Assembly: GCA_024752435.1 (NCBI GenBank)
Contig: CP103036.1
Span: forward strand, 806,001 to 870,000
Reading direction: 5' to 3'
Source of the DNA: Allantophomopsis cytisporea
Taxonomy: Eukaryota > Ascomycota > Leotiomycetes > Phacidiales > Phacidiaceae
DNA: 64,000 nucleotides
Part shown: positions 14,027 through 26,547 of the stretch, piece after piece
Layout of the letters: each line of letters begins with the position of its first letter
Numbering within the stretch: the first letter of the stretch is position 1
Notes under the pieces: generated by a model
Seen by the model: the letters and a program-made list of their open reading frames with translations, nothing else
Database searches by the model: none
Told to the model about the DNA's origin: nothing
Translations under genes and position numbers: made by a program

Positions 14027-14056
14027 AGTAGAGTAGAGTAGAGTAGAGTAGAGTAG
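14027..14056. repeat. AGAGT pentanucleotide tandem array, copy 2
   Basis: About six GAGTA units in the same orientation as the array at 11828. Confidence 0.9.
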
Positions 14057-14498
14057 CAATCACACACATCATCTGGTGCATAATCTCCTCACATCGCCTT
14101 GTCAGTGCCTCACATCGTGAAGGGTAAAAGTATAAAATGTGTGGGAAGCGTGAATGGTGAAGGGGGAGGAGTTTTGTTTGTATGGATACCTTGGTGAATC
14201 TGTGAGTTTGGGAGTTTTTCCCTACCGTGCGGCGTGCTTACCGTAGTCTACCGTATGTATGTACCAAGATGTTCGGAGGCGGGATTACCTCCGTGTCCCC
14301 GATTGCTGGCGCATGCCGTCCCAGGCGCATCTTACCGTAGGTTGTGCATCGGTGATGGTCCCAAGTGGAGAGGTCCCTTAAATGGCTTAATGGATGCTCC
14401 ATGTCCTGATGAGAGAAAGAATGAGAGAAAGAGAGAGGGGGAAAGAGAGAGGAAGAGTGAGTGAGTGAGTGAGAGAGGTATAGACGGAGACGGAGAGA

Positions 14499-14536
14499 TG
14501 TCCTCATGTCCTCATGTGCTCATGTCCTCATGTCCC
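14499..14536. repeat. ATGTCCTC short tandem repeat
   Basis: Four to five near-perfect octamer copies; one reads ATGTGCTC. Confidence 0.85.
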
Positions 14537-14584
14537 TTATGTCCTATGCCCCCCTCAATACTCGGCTCTCACGCTCATGCTCAT

Positions 14585-14586
<2 letters not shown>

Positions 14587-14623
<37 letters not shown>
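14587..14623. repeat. (CT)n microsatellite
   Basis: About 18 uninterrupted CT units, 0.85 kb upstream of the regulator start. Such pyrimidine tracts are frequent in fungal promoters. Confidence 0.9.
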
Positions 14624-14627
<4 letters not shown>

Positions 14628-15474
14628 CATATCTTCCTGTCCTATCCTCATACCTACCCAACTTACCTACCCGTGCTAACCCTTCCAATTACTTGAAACT
14701 AGTCCGAGTTTGTCTATCCCCGACTATTTTCATATACATATTGGGCAACTGGACTGCAGCTTATGAGCCCATCTCTAATTATCCAATTATGCAATTCGAC
14801 CAATCATCATCCCTCAAAATTACAAGACAAGGAAACCCAGTGTAAAAAAAAAATACTCCAAAAGAAAAAAAAATACCCCCCATGTAACCCAAAAACCCCA
14901 GAAAGTCAGAAAAAGATCAAATAAATAAATAGAATAAAATAGAATATAAAATAAGATAATAAAGAAGACCGAGACAGATAGAGAGAACGAGAGAAGAACG
15001 GGTAAGCCCCTCCATCCCTCCCTCCCTCTTACCCTCCAAAACAGCAAAAGAGGGTTTAGGAGAATAAAAATTATCCACGGAACAGCATAGCACAGCGATG
15101 CACTACCTACGTATTACCAGCCAAAAAACCATTCAATTGCCATGTAGCTCGTACAACTTTGCCGCATCGCAAATCCATATCTTACCTTATCCATGCTGAA
15201 TGGCGTTCCCGTCCTCCGTATCATAAACCCCCATCGTGATTATATTTTGTTGTTCCTATTCAAATGGGAGCTTGGCCCACTTGATATTTACTTACTTTTG
15301 GTGCTTCTCACGACTACGACTACATTCTCTCCACAATCTACCATTCGGCAAAAAGCAGCTGCCTCAAAAACCAAAACAACCCACCGCACGACTTCAGTCG
15401 GCAAGAGCAGCAGCAGAAAGTACGCCAAAGGGCATGAGAGAACTCATGGCCTCACGTTACTGCTAGAATATATA

Positions 15475-17785
15475 ATGGCATTCCGTCGAATCACTGTCCG
15501 TCCGCACGAACCCAACGGTGACGCTTCGACCAACAGGACTCATGGGCTCCTAGAGCAACACTCATCCTCGTCCGCCTCCGCTGATTATGAATCCAGACCT
15601 CCACGCGACGGCAAAGCCGTTGAGAATGGAGATTTTGCCCCTCCTACAGGCGCCATTGTAACAAAGCGTAGACGCGTTGGTGAAAACATCACCAAGAATG
15701 CCTGCAAGGGCTGTAAGAAAGCGCGCTCAAAGGTATATTACCAAGCTCACCCACTCCCCCTTCTCTCCTACTTGCCTGCCTTCATCAGCCATCCTGCGCG
15801 GAGAAAGCGATCTGAAGGTAGGAAAGGCACATGGCAGCTTACTGACAGACTGGTTCCGTGGGAACCTCTTAGTGTGATGGCAAGTTACCGTGTTCAAGAT
15901 GTGCCCAGCGAACAGAACAGTGTACATACGAGGTCCATGTCAAGCATGCAAAGGAGGAACTCGTAAAGAAGGTCAAAGACTTGACCGACGAGAACTACGT
16001 CCTTAATCAGATTGTGAGCGCCATCGCTGCTGACGAGCAGACCTCTGAAATCATGCGCCGATTGCGTAGTGGAGAATCCCACGAGAGCATTGTAAGTTTC
16101 TTGGGCCGAAGTGCGGTGGACGAGTACAGCGGTCTCTCACCCACCTCTGGTCTCGAGACTTCTGATCATGAACAGAACGCTCCAGCGAGCTTTCGACACC
16201 CCCACCAATTCTGGACGATCGTCTCGATTGACGAAGCTGCTATGGACCACCTTTTTCAACTGTATTTCGCATGGGTCCACCCAGTGCATACTTTATTCCA
16301 TGAGGGATTCTTCGTAAAAAACTATAAAAGACATCAACAACAGTACTGCTCTTCGACTCTGGTCAATGCCATCTGTGCAATGGCATGTCACCTCAATTCC
16401 GACTCAAATAGCAACCAGACAGAAACGGATATCCTAGGAAGCAGATTCGCCGACGCGGCCAGGGCAGAGATTGACCCAACTGACCGAAACATTACTACCG
16501 TGCAAGCACTGGCTGTACTGTTCTTGTTTGACGCCGCTCGAGGTCATGGCTTGAAAGCAACACAGTACCTCACGAACGCCTGCAATGGACTTTCTAAACT
16601 CACTCTTCATCAAGATGACGAAGGCTTCGCAGATGTCTTCAGTGCAACATGCCGTGGTATTCGAGTTCTCAGCGTGTAAGTAACGAGTGCAAATTTCTGC
16701 CCAGGTGCTGACTTGAATCAGTGAGTGGGCTCAAATGACGGCACAAGTGCCAATAATCTCCAGCATCCTACCTCCCGAAACACCCAGCGACATCTACAAC
16801 AGCGATCTAGATGCGGCCCAATGGTTTGCCTATACCCATTCCGATTCCGAGTTACGAGGGCGGGCAAGTCTTCTAGCGACAACGAATCGAGAGAAGGCGA
16901 AGCTAGCAGAAATAATCAGCGAAGTGGTCACCATGTTTTATGGAACAGCCGCAGCTATTATTTCGCCAATACAGATCATGATGCAGTATGATCGTTTTGT
17001 TACGTGGAAGGCGCAACTCCCCCAAGCAATCAGCGAATTGGAAACGGAAAACGATAAGGCTATGCCGCATGTCGTATGCCTTCTGTAAGCAAAAAGAATT
17101 GGTTCAGGAACAACAAACAGATGGGCCAAATGGAACTAACTCGCACAGGGTATTGTATTCAACATCCATATCTCTTTTGTTGAGACCAATGATGGACTTC
17201 GAAGGCTTCCCCCATACTATAATCCATGAAAAGATGTGGCGGGACATACAAAAGGGGCTGCTCTTGATGCATTTGTACTACACGAGTAGCTACACTTGTC
17301 GCTACATGCCAGTATTGCAAATGTTTAATATGCTGCATTTGTGTGATGCTGCCGCGCGATTCTTCCCAGCGAAAGTCGATGGTTTTGGCTTGGATGGAGT
17401 TGAAGCTATGGGCTTAGGCGTGAATATCCTTACGCAGTGCTGCCAGGGCTTCCCGGTTGCGAGAACTTGTCAAGAAATGCTCCGTCGAACCTCAATTGAA
17501 ATTGGTATCGAAATATCCAACAATCCTCTGGAACCCACTGCACTCAAACGCAGATGCTCGACCGACGAGATCTTGGACGCCTGCACTCGATTCAACTACA
17601 CTCTCCCAGTCGACCACATACAAAGAAAATTCGGGGCTGATTTCTCACGAGAATGGATGCTTGAGGGTCCACGGTATGGATTCACACCGCCTGATAATCT
17701 GGCGACATCCAGAGTGCCGGTGACAGAAGAGGAGACAGGTGCACGGAACCTGATGCATATTCGCAACCTCCTGAATGAGAACTGA
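15475..17785 (+). CDS. Zn(II)2Cys6 fungal transcription factor, NirA-like
   Basis: The exons are 15475..15732, 15873..16675, 16722..17084 and 17149..17785, giving about 686 aa. The first intron (140 nt) splits the zinc cluster; splicing yields CKGCKKARSK joined to CDGKLPCSRC. The six cysteines (about 77, 80, 87, 93, 96, 103) have C-X2-C-X6-C-X5-C-X2-C-X6-C spacing, the binuclear zinc cluster DNA-binding domain. A basic KRRRVGENITK segment precedes it and a short charged dimerisation helix follows. The middle region (QFWTIVSIDEAAMDHLFQL, YFAWVHPVHTLFHE) is the fungal-specific regulatory domain as found in NirA-type proteins. The target genes cannot be told from sequence; similarity to nitrate regulators does not prove a nitrogen role. 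The start is the first Met after an in-frame low-complexity run. It sits at the edge of a 10 kb gene desert. Confidence 0.88.
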
Positions 17786-19782
17786 CGAAACGAAATGACC
17801 ATTATGAAGAACTATATACATTCTCTTGCAAAGTTTGAAGTTTTGAGCGTCGCGGGCGCAACGGCATAGACAAGGAATGAAAATGGAGACGAACGGGTTT
17901 AATGGAAGGACTGTAGCCTCGTTGTTAGGACTTGGGGAAACTACTTGGAGCGTTGAGCGCAAGCTGGCGGACTTGCTCATGAGATTCTAGGGAGTCATCG
18001 TACCAGAAATCCAGAATTCTCACAAAGAGTTCCATCACATAACAGACGTACTGCTATTCGGGTGCACGTAAAACGTGTAGCTTCTCCCTCCGCGTAACCG
18101 ATTTTCGTGACATGATTTTGCCATTCCAAAGGGGTCTCTCTAACTCATGCTGGAGCTCAAATCGAGAATAGTAAATTTCTGGGTCGAAAAGTCCCAGGGC
18201 GTAGTGTAGATGTGCTTATCGTGAATTCATCGTGGATTTGGTCCTCAACTTGAGCGTGGGAGGCAGTACCGGGAAGTCTTTGTCGATGCTGGCTCGCAAA
18301 TCCAGATCCTCGTGCATGAGAAGTTTCCAAATATCCAAAAGCGCGTAGGTGTTAGGCTTCAGTCGTCAAGTCGACTCTCTTTCGCATTTGTAACAAACAT
18401 GCAGAAATTCGATAAAATTTGCACGTTTTCGACGGCCGAGGCTGGCATTCTCTGTACAGAGACGCAATGCAAGAGCAGAACTGCGCACACACATCGCACA
18501 AACAAGCGGTAGTTGTTACTGCATCGCGGCCAAACACGCGAGCACTTGCTCAGCGCCCAGCCTGCTGCAGAACATCTCGAAAGTCAGTTACGAACCTTGG
18601 TCGCGCGATGAGTATTTTTTTGTATTGGGTTTGAAGGTCGATGGCGTGTTGTGCAGGCGCAGTGCAGTATGGAGCTGACCGTAATGGGATTTCGAAATAT
18701 CCATGCGCGCGCGGACATACCTCCGGCAAATACAGCTCACGACCCTATCATGTTCGCAGCAGGCTCCTCCCACAACGCTAGGGTCAGGTGTGGACAACAG
18801 ACTCCCAACTCGACTGGTTGCATTAAGGTGTTTAGATCCTCTACCTATCCCTGGTTTCTGCGGGGTTGCCGTCAAATATGCTGAATTATGAACTATTTGA
18901 ATAACCTTGTGCAAGAATCAGGAGCAGATGCTCCGGACATCCATGCAAGCATTCATTTTTGCAATGATACTTTTGACTGTCTTGTTCAAGCGTCGAAAGT
19001 CGACCTCTTCGACCGCTTCTTACTTAACAGGAAATTTGGTGGAATATAAACCGCTGCTGGCCAATTGCTTTGCCGATTCTGACTCGAGAAAAATCTCTCG
19101 TCACCTCGCCCTCGCTCTCCTTGCAAGGTGAAATACAAAATACAAGACGCCTGGGTATCATCATCATACTTATCTTTGGCTTTGCGCGCCCAAACACAAG
19201 TAACAAAGCGAAGCAAAATGCGGAACATTGGCAGAGATTCTGTCGTTGTTTCTGTCCAAGGAACTGCTGTCGTGAGTAAGATGTTCCTTTTACTTCATGA
19301 AACCCTATCGGTCCACATTTTGATGTATGTCATTACAATATTGACAAGGCATCTCAGATAAGGTTCGTTACATATATCAGCCGAAAATTGACAACACTTA
19401 AACCAGGCTGGCCCTTCTAAGGTAGGGGCCAAACAATGTGCATATTACATAGGCGCTTGAAAGAAGTTGTGCAAACTAAGAAGCTCCACTTCCGTTTGAG
19501 ACTTCACACCTAGTTGGTTGAAGGCCATAGCTTCATTAATGCTCCATGCAGAACGTAAATAGGTACTGTCAACGTTCTCGCTCACACCAGTCAACACCCC
19601 CTACAGACAGATCCAACAACATTGTTGCCTGTGTGCTATCAAGCACCCTTAAAAACTCCTTCCGGCTCCCATCAAACGGCTTGTCCATCCATTCTATACT
19701 CGGTCAAATCAAGCCGAAAAAGAAAAAGAAAAAATGCAGAAAAATCAACGCCATATTCACAATCGTTATGCTTCCAAATTAT
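17786..19782. other. Intergenic, convergent 3' region
   Basis: 2 kb between the 3' ends of the regulator and ada2. The ORFs are short and unconvincing, with no family motif and no obvious repeat. It is rather long for a convergent spacer, but I could support no gene in it. Confidence 0.5.
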
Positions 19783-21385
19783 TTACGCCTTTCCAATCCA
19801 CCCATGGCCCACAAAGAAGTCGAAGACTCTGCCACCCTTTTGAGAATCGAGCTTGCAAATCTCCTTGATCTGTTTCTTTTTTAATGAGCCATTGCCTTTC
19901 AACGCCTCCTTCATAATCTGCTCCTTTATCACAAGATATGGCTTCGGATGCAGACGAAGTACACGGCAAAATTCAGCTTCATCCTTAGTTAGAAGATGAA
20001 CATCGGCAGCATTCTCTTCCTTCAGCGTCAATGGTGTGACTCCAGTGAGAGGTAATATTGGTTGCTTTGGCCTTGATGATAGTGGTGTGAGATTGCCATT
20101 CACATGACCATTCGAAAGTGGTTTTTCTGTATGGCCATTCGGTGGTTGTCCAGGGGTCTGTTGTAAATGTGCTGGAAGTTCGGGGGCAACGAGCACTGCC
20201 GCGCCTGATACAACCTCAGCCGCAGCAGCTTTACTCTTAGGATTGCTAGCCAATCGTTCTTTGTCCATTGAGCCCAAATGTTGTGCCCTCTGGGCCCGTT
20301 GCAGCTTCTCTTGCTCATACTTTTCTCCTCCTTTGAGATCGCCAATACCAAGTGTTCGCCATTCTTGCAATTGCGCGATAGCTAAACGTAAATTGTGCTC
20401 CTCAACTATCCCTTTTGAAAATTCTTCATAATCCACTCGATTCATGATTCGCGCAAAGGGTTTTGTCTTGTTCAAGAGATCACGTTCCTCTTTTGTACGT
20501 TTCTTGTCAAGTGCGGCGTTCTTTCGATACTCTAAGAGATTGTGTTCGAAGATGACCTTCTTCCGATTGGCTCGTTGAGTCAAGCGGGAGTTATAAATAT
20601 CCATGACTGTCATCTTAAGCTCCATCTCTGGTTCAAGCTCACCCGTACGAGGATTGATACCATCCCCAGGTTCGAATTGCATATGCTGTACTGCCTCCTC
20701 TGCTTCATTGGCATATTCTGTCTCGAATTCAAGGCGACCCGGCATATATCCTTGAACTTCGTGGCACGCGGGGACACTAGCTGTTGGCTTTGCTTTGGGC
20801 GTTGCAGGGGGCGCATCCTTAGCCGCTTGTTTCCGCTCCTCAATACGTTTCTTCTTCCGTGCCTGGAACTCCTCTCTTGGATTCTCTTCTAAGAGTGTCA
20901 TATCCTCGGGATCGGCCCTCGCTGGCAGAGGAAAGTTTGGACTCTCGATATAAACTTTCTTGTAGTGAAGATCAACTTCTTCTTTGGTACGATAACCACC
21001 GATGTGGTCTGCGATATCTGCCCATGATCCCAACCCATAGGTCTCAGCACCTTCAAGGAGTAGCAGTTCCTCATCCGCTCCCCAGTTCTTATCATATATC
21101 GGCACTGAATTCTGTTCGATAACGCGGAAAGAGTGTGTAGCAGGTTGGTGGTTATGTGATGATTCTCCATTACCGAAACAGGGGACACATAGATCGTACT
21201 CTGTGCAGGCGGGGTGAGCGCATCGGATGCGTACCTGTGTTCTATCAGTCCGCAGCCTTTATCAACAAGTGGACATAGCCACGTCAACTCACAGTTGAAG
21301 TAATATCTGTTGAGCAAACATCGCAAACATATTTAACACCTCCTTCGCCGCCGCGAGTGGCAGTCTTCTTGCGGATAACGCCCAT
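19783..21385 (-). CDS. ada2: SAGA complex adaptor Ada2
   Basis: Ada2 links the Gcn5 acetyltransferase to the SAGA/ADA coactivators and potentiates nucleosomal histone acetylation. The exons are 21385..21293 and 21234..19783, giving about 514 aa. Domains in order: a ZZ zinc finger (about residues 20-70; CDVC, then CAHPAC, CVPCF and His ligands), split by the intron; a SANT domain (about 78-130; WGADEELLLLEGAETYG); a middle region with RANRKKVIFEHNLLEYRKN; and a C-terminal SWIRM domain ending GRVFDFFVGHGWIGKA. All parts of the family architecture are present. The start is the only Met upstream of the ZZ finger, in good context. It is divergent from sch9. Confidence 0.95.
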
Positions 21386-22897
21386 GGTTGGCGAGCCGGG
21401 GTTCGAGCTTTGCTCCGAGCGCGGTAGCATGCGCGATCCTGCGCGCGAATATTGCCGGGCGAGTAAAAGAATGCAAGATCAACACGTATTATACCCGTGA
21501 TTAACTACGAGCACGACGTGTGGGATCAGGAAACGGTGCGGTGTTTGGGATCCGTTGGGATATGCATTCGATGATGCTTAAGCTATGTTGCGTATGGCGA
21601 GGCTCAGTTTACGGCGATTAAAGATGCTGGTGACGACGGAAGAACCTCGCTTAAACAAGGCATCGCGCTAATACGACAGGCGACCTGGTTCTCCATGGTC
21701 CGGTCTCCATAATCTCAATACGAGCATCCATAGGGCTACATTTCACATCTCTCTCGAACTGCCGTAACAATAATTCTATGTTCTCCCATTTCTAGACTGT
21801 GAACGCTTATTATACTCTTGAGTAGAGTATCTCAATAAACCTAGCTAGGTAAACGGATTGTGCTTGTGCTTTGCATGAGCAAGTGAAATGGGACTTGGAT
21901 GGCAATGATAATAATAGCATTATTCCATATTGGGGCGATGCCTGATTTATGCTGTATTGAGGATTGCTAAGTAAGCCAAGCTCAGCACCTCCTGAATCAT
22001 CATATGTACACAACTGTTCACGAGCAACGACTATGACACTCTAGGTACAACAAAAGTAGATGTTCTGCAATGAGAAGAGTGTGTAGGAGCCAAGGTCCAT
22101 GAGCACACACAATAATCCAGCTGGATCTATTAACAGACAGTTGAATGAGAGTGACTCTGACATAAGCCTCGTGAAAGTCGATCTATCTACAAATACCGTT
22201 CACTGGATTGATTATCTCCGTCGCTGCTCTCCTGTGAACTATAGATACTAGATCTACTCTGGACATGCTGCATCGCCATCTTGCTTCTTTCTTCTCCTTT
22301 CCAGTTAAAGCATCCCCGTGGTCCCTGGAGATCGAAGAATTGTTACACTTGATATAGAAGGACAAGTGCTCGCCGTTAAGTCGACAGCTAGCGTTCCGTA
22401 TAAGGTCCTCTCTGTTCGTGTGTGTCTCGTCTGGACAAGGTGATCTGAGCCACACCAGAGAGAGCACCAACACCAAATTCCACACCACACTACCAACCAC
22501 CACTCACACTCCCACCACCTATTACCAACTCCTCCCTCGCAACAACCCCCAATATACTTCATACTCGCCTCCTCAATTCCCCGTATCGTCTTCTGCTGAT
22601 TGATACATAACTCGACCATACAACCTTCTACTCCTCCTCCTAAAACATCTCTCCTATCGAATTCCCACACAATCGCCTAGACTTTACCCGTATCGCATTC
22701 TCCTCTCTGCCCGCCCTGTCGGTGCAGCATATCAGCATCATCGACCTCTCACAACTTTGGCGGGGCAGATCTAGTTCGGAACCTTGTTCACATCTCACCG
22801 CACCTCGACCGGTCTCTCTAGATCCTCGAAAAGCTGCTCACGCACCAATCCACGACTTCAACTGTTCACCAACATCTTCAGTGGTTGAACTTCCAGT
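21386..22897. promoter_or_regulatory. Divergent promoter region ada2 / sch9
   Basis: 1.5 kb. The last 450 bp before the kinase start are CA/CT-rich and poor in G, as in leaders of highly expressed fungal genes. The remainder shows no repeat or clear motif. Confidence 0.45.
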
Positions 22898-25086
22898 ATG
22901 TCTTGGAAACTTACGAAGAGTACGTGTTCAAACCGGCGTCCGAAGGCCTCGAACTCCTGCGACATCCTCTAGTCCAATCAAGGAGAAGCACCATCACATC
23001 GCATCCGGAGTTCTGGCTGGTCTACCTTTGCAATATTTTTGACAACATTATATTTGCTACATCGTTGCTAACATTTCCTTTAGAGCTTAAGGACACTCAT
23101 CTGGGTCCTCTTGCAAACACCTTTTCCCGATCACCATCATCGAACACACTCACGGATTCTTCGAAAGATGAGAAGAGCAATACACCTAGTGGTGCATCGA
23201 CACCTGGCGACAATGGTATCGGTGCGTATTCCAGTTGGTCTTGGCTGTCTAGTCAATACTGACATGAATTTCTAGCGGCTTCAGAGGCTATAGCTGCCCA
23301 ACCTGCGGCGGACCCAAAGCCAGGAATCCTCATTGTCACGTTGCATGAAGGAGCTGGCTTCTCACTTCCTGAGCAATACCAACAATCATTCAATTCTCAC
23401 CACCAGAACTCACTCTCACAAGGAAACGGGTTTGGTGTAGCAGGGTCAGTTCGAGATTCATCAAACCAGACTGGATCATACGTAAATGGGGGTGCTCGAC
23501 CACAAACATCAGGAGGTGGATTCAGTGCTGTTCCTACTAACCACGGTCGTTACTCCTCCAAATACTTACCGTATGCGCTTCTGGATTTCGATAAAGTGCA
23601 AGTTTTTGTCAATGCAGTCTCTGGAACCCCGGAAAATCCATTGTGGGCGGGCGATAACACCTCATACAAATTCGATGTTTCTCGTGTCACCGAATTGGCC
23701 GTTCATTTGTATTTGCGGAACCCGAATGCTACGCCAGGCGCTGGACGTAGTCAAGATATCTTTTTGGGAGTCACTCGTATCAACCCGCGATTCGAAGAGG
23801 CCCATCCATATGTTGAGGATCCGAAAGCGAGCAAAAAGGATAGAGAGAAGGCGGCGGCAGAGCATGCTACAAGAGAGCGATCATTGGGACAGAGTGGTGC
23901 ACAATGGCTCGACGTTACATACGGTACTGGAAAACTCCGTATCGGTGTTGAATACGTCGAGATTCGTCAGAGAACTTTGAAGATCGAGGACTTCGAGTTG
24001 TTGAAGGTTGTTGGAAAGGGCAGTTTCGGAAAAGTCATGCAAGTGAAGAAGAAAGATACCCACCGTATCTATGCTCTAAAGACGATTCGCAAGGCTCACA
24101 TCATTTCCCGTTCGGAAGTAGCACATACCCTGGCAGAACGCTCGGTCCTTTCACAGATCAACAATCCTTTCATTGTCCCTCTCAAGTTCTCCTTCCAGTC
24201 TCCTGAGAAGCTCTACTTTGTCCTAGCTTTCGTTAATGGTGGAGAGCTCTTTCACCATCTCCAAAAAGAGCAACGCTTCGATATCAATCGTTCGCGGTTC
24301 TACACTGCTGAGCTTTTATGCGCACTTGAGTGTCTTCATGGCTTTAACGTGATCTACAGAGATCTAAAGCCCGAAAATATCCTCCTGGATTACTCGGGCC
24401 ATATTGCATTGTGTGACTTCGGCCTCTGCAAGTTGGATATGAAGGATGAAGATAGAACGAACACCTTTTGTGGAACCCCTGAATATCTGGCTCCAGAACT
24501 TCTGCTCGGCCAAGGTTACACAAAGACTGTCGATTGGTGGACTTTGGGTGTCTTGCTCTACGAGATGTTGACAGGCCTACCGCCTTTCTATGACGAGAAC
24601 ACCAACGAGATGTATCGCAAGATTTTGTCCGAGCCACTGCACTTCCCTGGACCAGAGATTGTTCCACCTGCTGCTAAGGATCTTCTTACCAAATTGCTTG
24701 AGCGTAAGCCTGAGAAGAGATTGGGTGTTAATGGAGCTTCCGAGATCAAAGCACATGTCTTCTTCCATAGCATTGACTGGCGCAAGCTCCTCCAGCGTAA
24801 ATATGAACCAGCTTTCAAGCCTAATGTGGTATGTATTGTCCTTCTGAACAATGGCTTGGCTATCCACTAACACAACAATTAGGTTGATGCTATGGATACG
24901 GCAAACTTTGACCGGGAATTTACAGCTGAAGCTCCCCAAGACTCTTATGTCGAAGGTCCTGTTCTTTCTCAAACCATGCAGCAACAGTTCACTGGATGGT
25001 CCTACAATCGCCCTGTAGCAGGTCTCGGTGATGCTGGTGGCAGTGTCAAGGACCCGTCCTTTGTGGGAAGTGTACAGGATAGGTAA
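22898..25086 (+). CDS. sch9: AGC protein kinase Sch9 (SchA type)
   Basis: A serine/threonine kinase acting downstream of TOR complex 1 in nutrient and stress signalling, the fungal counterpart of S6K/Akt. The exons are 22898..22919, 23084..23221, 23276..24828 and 24883..25086, giving about 638 aa. The tiny first exon codes MSWKLTK and splices with a GCTAAC branch/TTTAG acceptor to KLKDTHLGPL, the usual Sch9 N-terminus. A C2 domain (about residues 60-280) precedes the kinase domain. Kinase residues seen: GKGSFG loop (about 300), ATP lysine in YALK (about 322), YRDLKPEN (catalytic Asp about 416), DFG (about 434), and activation-loop Thr in TNTFCGTPEY (about 450). The C-terminal hydrophobic motif FTGWSY (Ser about 611) is the presumed TORC1 site. 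Everything needed for activity is intact. Confidence 0.95.
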
Positions 25087-26547
25087 AGGGATACTCACTG
25101 GCCGTGGGTAAGTAGTGCAAGGGTGTTGGGTGAAGATTTCTCGGAAAAGAGGTGATTTGATGCATGTGCAGGAATGGTTGATTTTGTTCTTCAAGACTCC
25201 ATGAATACCTAGTTGCATTGTGTTTTGGGATCTGCAGGGAAGTGACCTTTTTCACTATCAGATCTGTTTCTATAGCGGTTTGAGGCGTTTCGTGAAGGGA
25301 AAGTGGTCGGTGGTTGTTCAGGACGGGCAGCATCATGACCACAAAATAGATACGTAGAGATCATTGCGAAAGAAAGCGTCTCATACATGATCGAAGAAAT
25401 CCCACTGCTCTTTCTTATTCTATGGAAAATTCTATGAAGTTCTCCATCGTGAACTTCTGGGACTTAAAGTTCCGTATATGACATCTACAATGTGAGAAGG
25501 ATTGGTCTATCTTTGGATCCCTAACCGGTGTATCCGCAATGATGAGTTCCTCAGGATTAGAATGGTGCAATCTGCCAGGCTATCTAATTCATAAGAATCT
25601 GCATGCATCGCGATGTTTGACGATTAAGGCATTGAAATTCATTGTCACATTCTGACACATTCGCCACGGCGCTCTAATTCCCTTTGTAAGCAGAGTGCAG
25701 CACATCACGCACCTACATTGATTCTTCAGAAGAAACAAATCTCTGTCCTGTGCTGGTGATGCTGAGGTAATGTGCGGTTCTCGACTTTCCATCAATCAGC
25801 CAATATCGGAGCTCAGTGGCCCGCAAACAATTCTTCGGTCACTGGATAGATTGGCACTGACCGGCATGACTGGGGTTCTGCTGGACTTCAGACAGTCATG
25901 AGCGTACGCTAAGCATGGTTAAGCTCGGTTGAGGGCCCATTGGTGGATTGTGTCGACGTGGTGGGGGTTGATGGCTGTCTTGTGTCTCTGTGAGCTTCGC
26001 TGCCCCTCCCCAACCCCAACCCAATGCTTTCCGATGCCGTCACTCTAAGAGAGACAACATGCGCAAGGCCACACTAAGAGAACATCCGAACATTATCAAC
26101 TCGTGAAGATCGGCCTCTTTCTTTTCACCTCGACGCTGACTTTCTTCAAACAAATAAATATATAGCCACTCTAAATCTCCTCGGGTTATATTCTCGCATT
26201 CCACTATAACCATTCTCATCAATCTTTTGCCAATATAATGTAAGTTCTATGCAATCAATGCAGTTCAACTGCCTCGACTCGTCTATCGTAGCTACCCATT
26301 TCCCCCGATCTCACCGCCCTGTACGGTCGGCAACGAGGGGGAGGGTTGCTTGCTATGATGCTACATCTTAATCTCCCATCCACAGAACGCTGACCATCTC
26401 CTCCTCACATCAGTCCCAACAACTCCCTTCAATACCGCTTCATTCTATATCCCACATTCAATTGGTATGTGACCACAGTTCTAAGGAGCTACGAAGCCCA
26501 ATGTCACTAATCGTTTTATCTACAGATACCCAACACACATCTTCAAA
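25087..26547. promoter_or_regulatory. Intergenic with pgi promoter and 5' leader
   Basis: 1.46 kb. A TATA-like AATAAATATATAG lies at 26153-26165. Two likely leader introns follow: 26240-26395 (GTAAGT donor, CCACAG acceptor) and 26465-26525 (GTATGT donor, CTACAG acceptor), before the ATG at 26548. The first 900 bp hold nothing I can name. Confidence 0.55.
26153..26165 (+). promoter_or_regulatory. TATA box of the pgi gene
   Basis: An A/T run matching TATAWA, about 80 bp upstream of the first leader-intron donor, in the expected place for a strongly expressed glycolytic gene. Confidence 0.5.

Larger units (their letters stand above)
5208..15474. other. 10.3 kb gene desert upstream of the Zn2Cys6 regulator
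   Basis: On neither strand could I assemble a convincing gene: the ORFs are short, overlap randomly and lack family motifs. The stretch holds many simple repeats, among them (CT)n at 8515-8531, (GTAT)n near 9846-9872, an ATTACTTT array at 11353-11420, AGAGT arrays at about 11828, 12867 and 14027, a GATA/TA tract at 13837-13888, (GA)n near 14410-14475, ATGTCCTC repeats at 14499-14536 and (CT)n at 14587-14623, plus A-rich runs at 14843-14870. The last 2-3 kb, rich in pyrimidine tracts, may be a long promoter or 5' leader for the gene at 15475. Unannotated non-coding transcripts cannot be excluded. Confidence 0.6.

Noticed and set aside
15193..15474. N-terminal extension of the Zn2Cys6 regulator from an upstream Met
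   Set aside because: The added 94 residues are hydrophobic and low-complexity, unlike related regulators; the Met at 15475 precedes the conserved region in good context.
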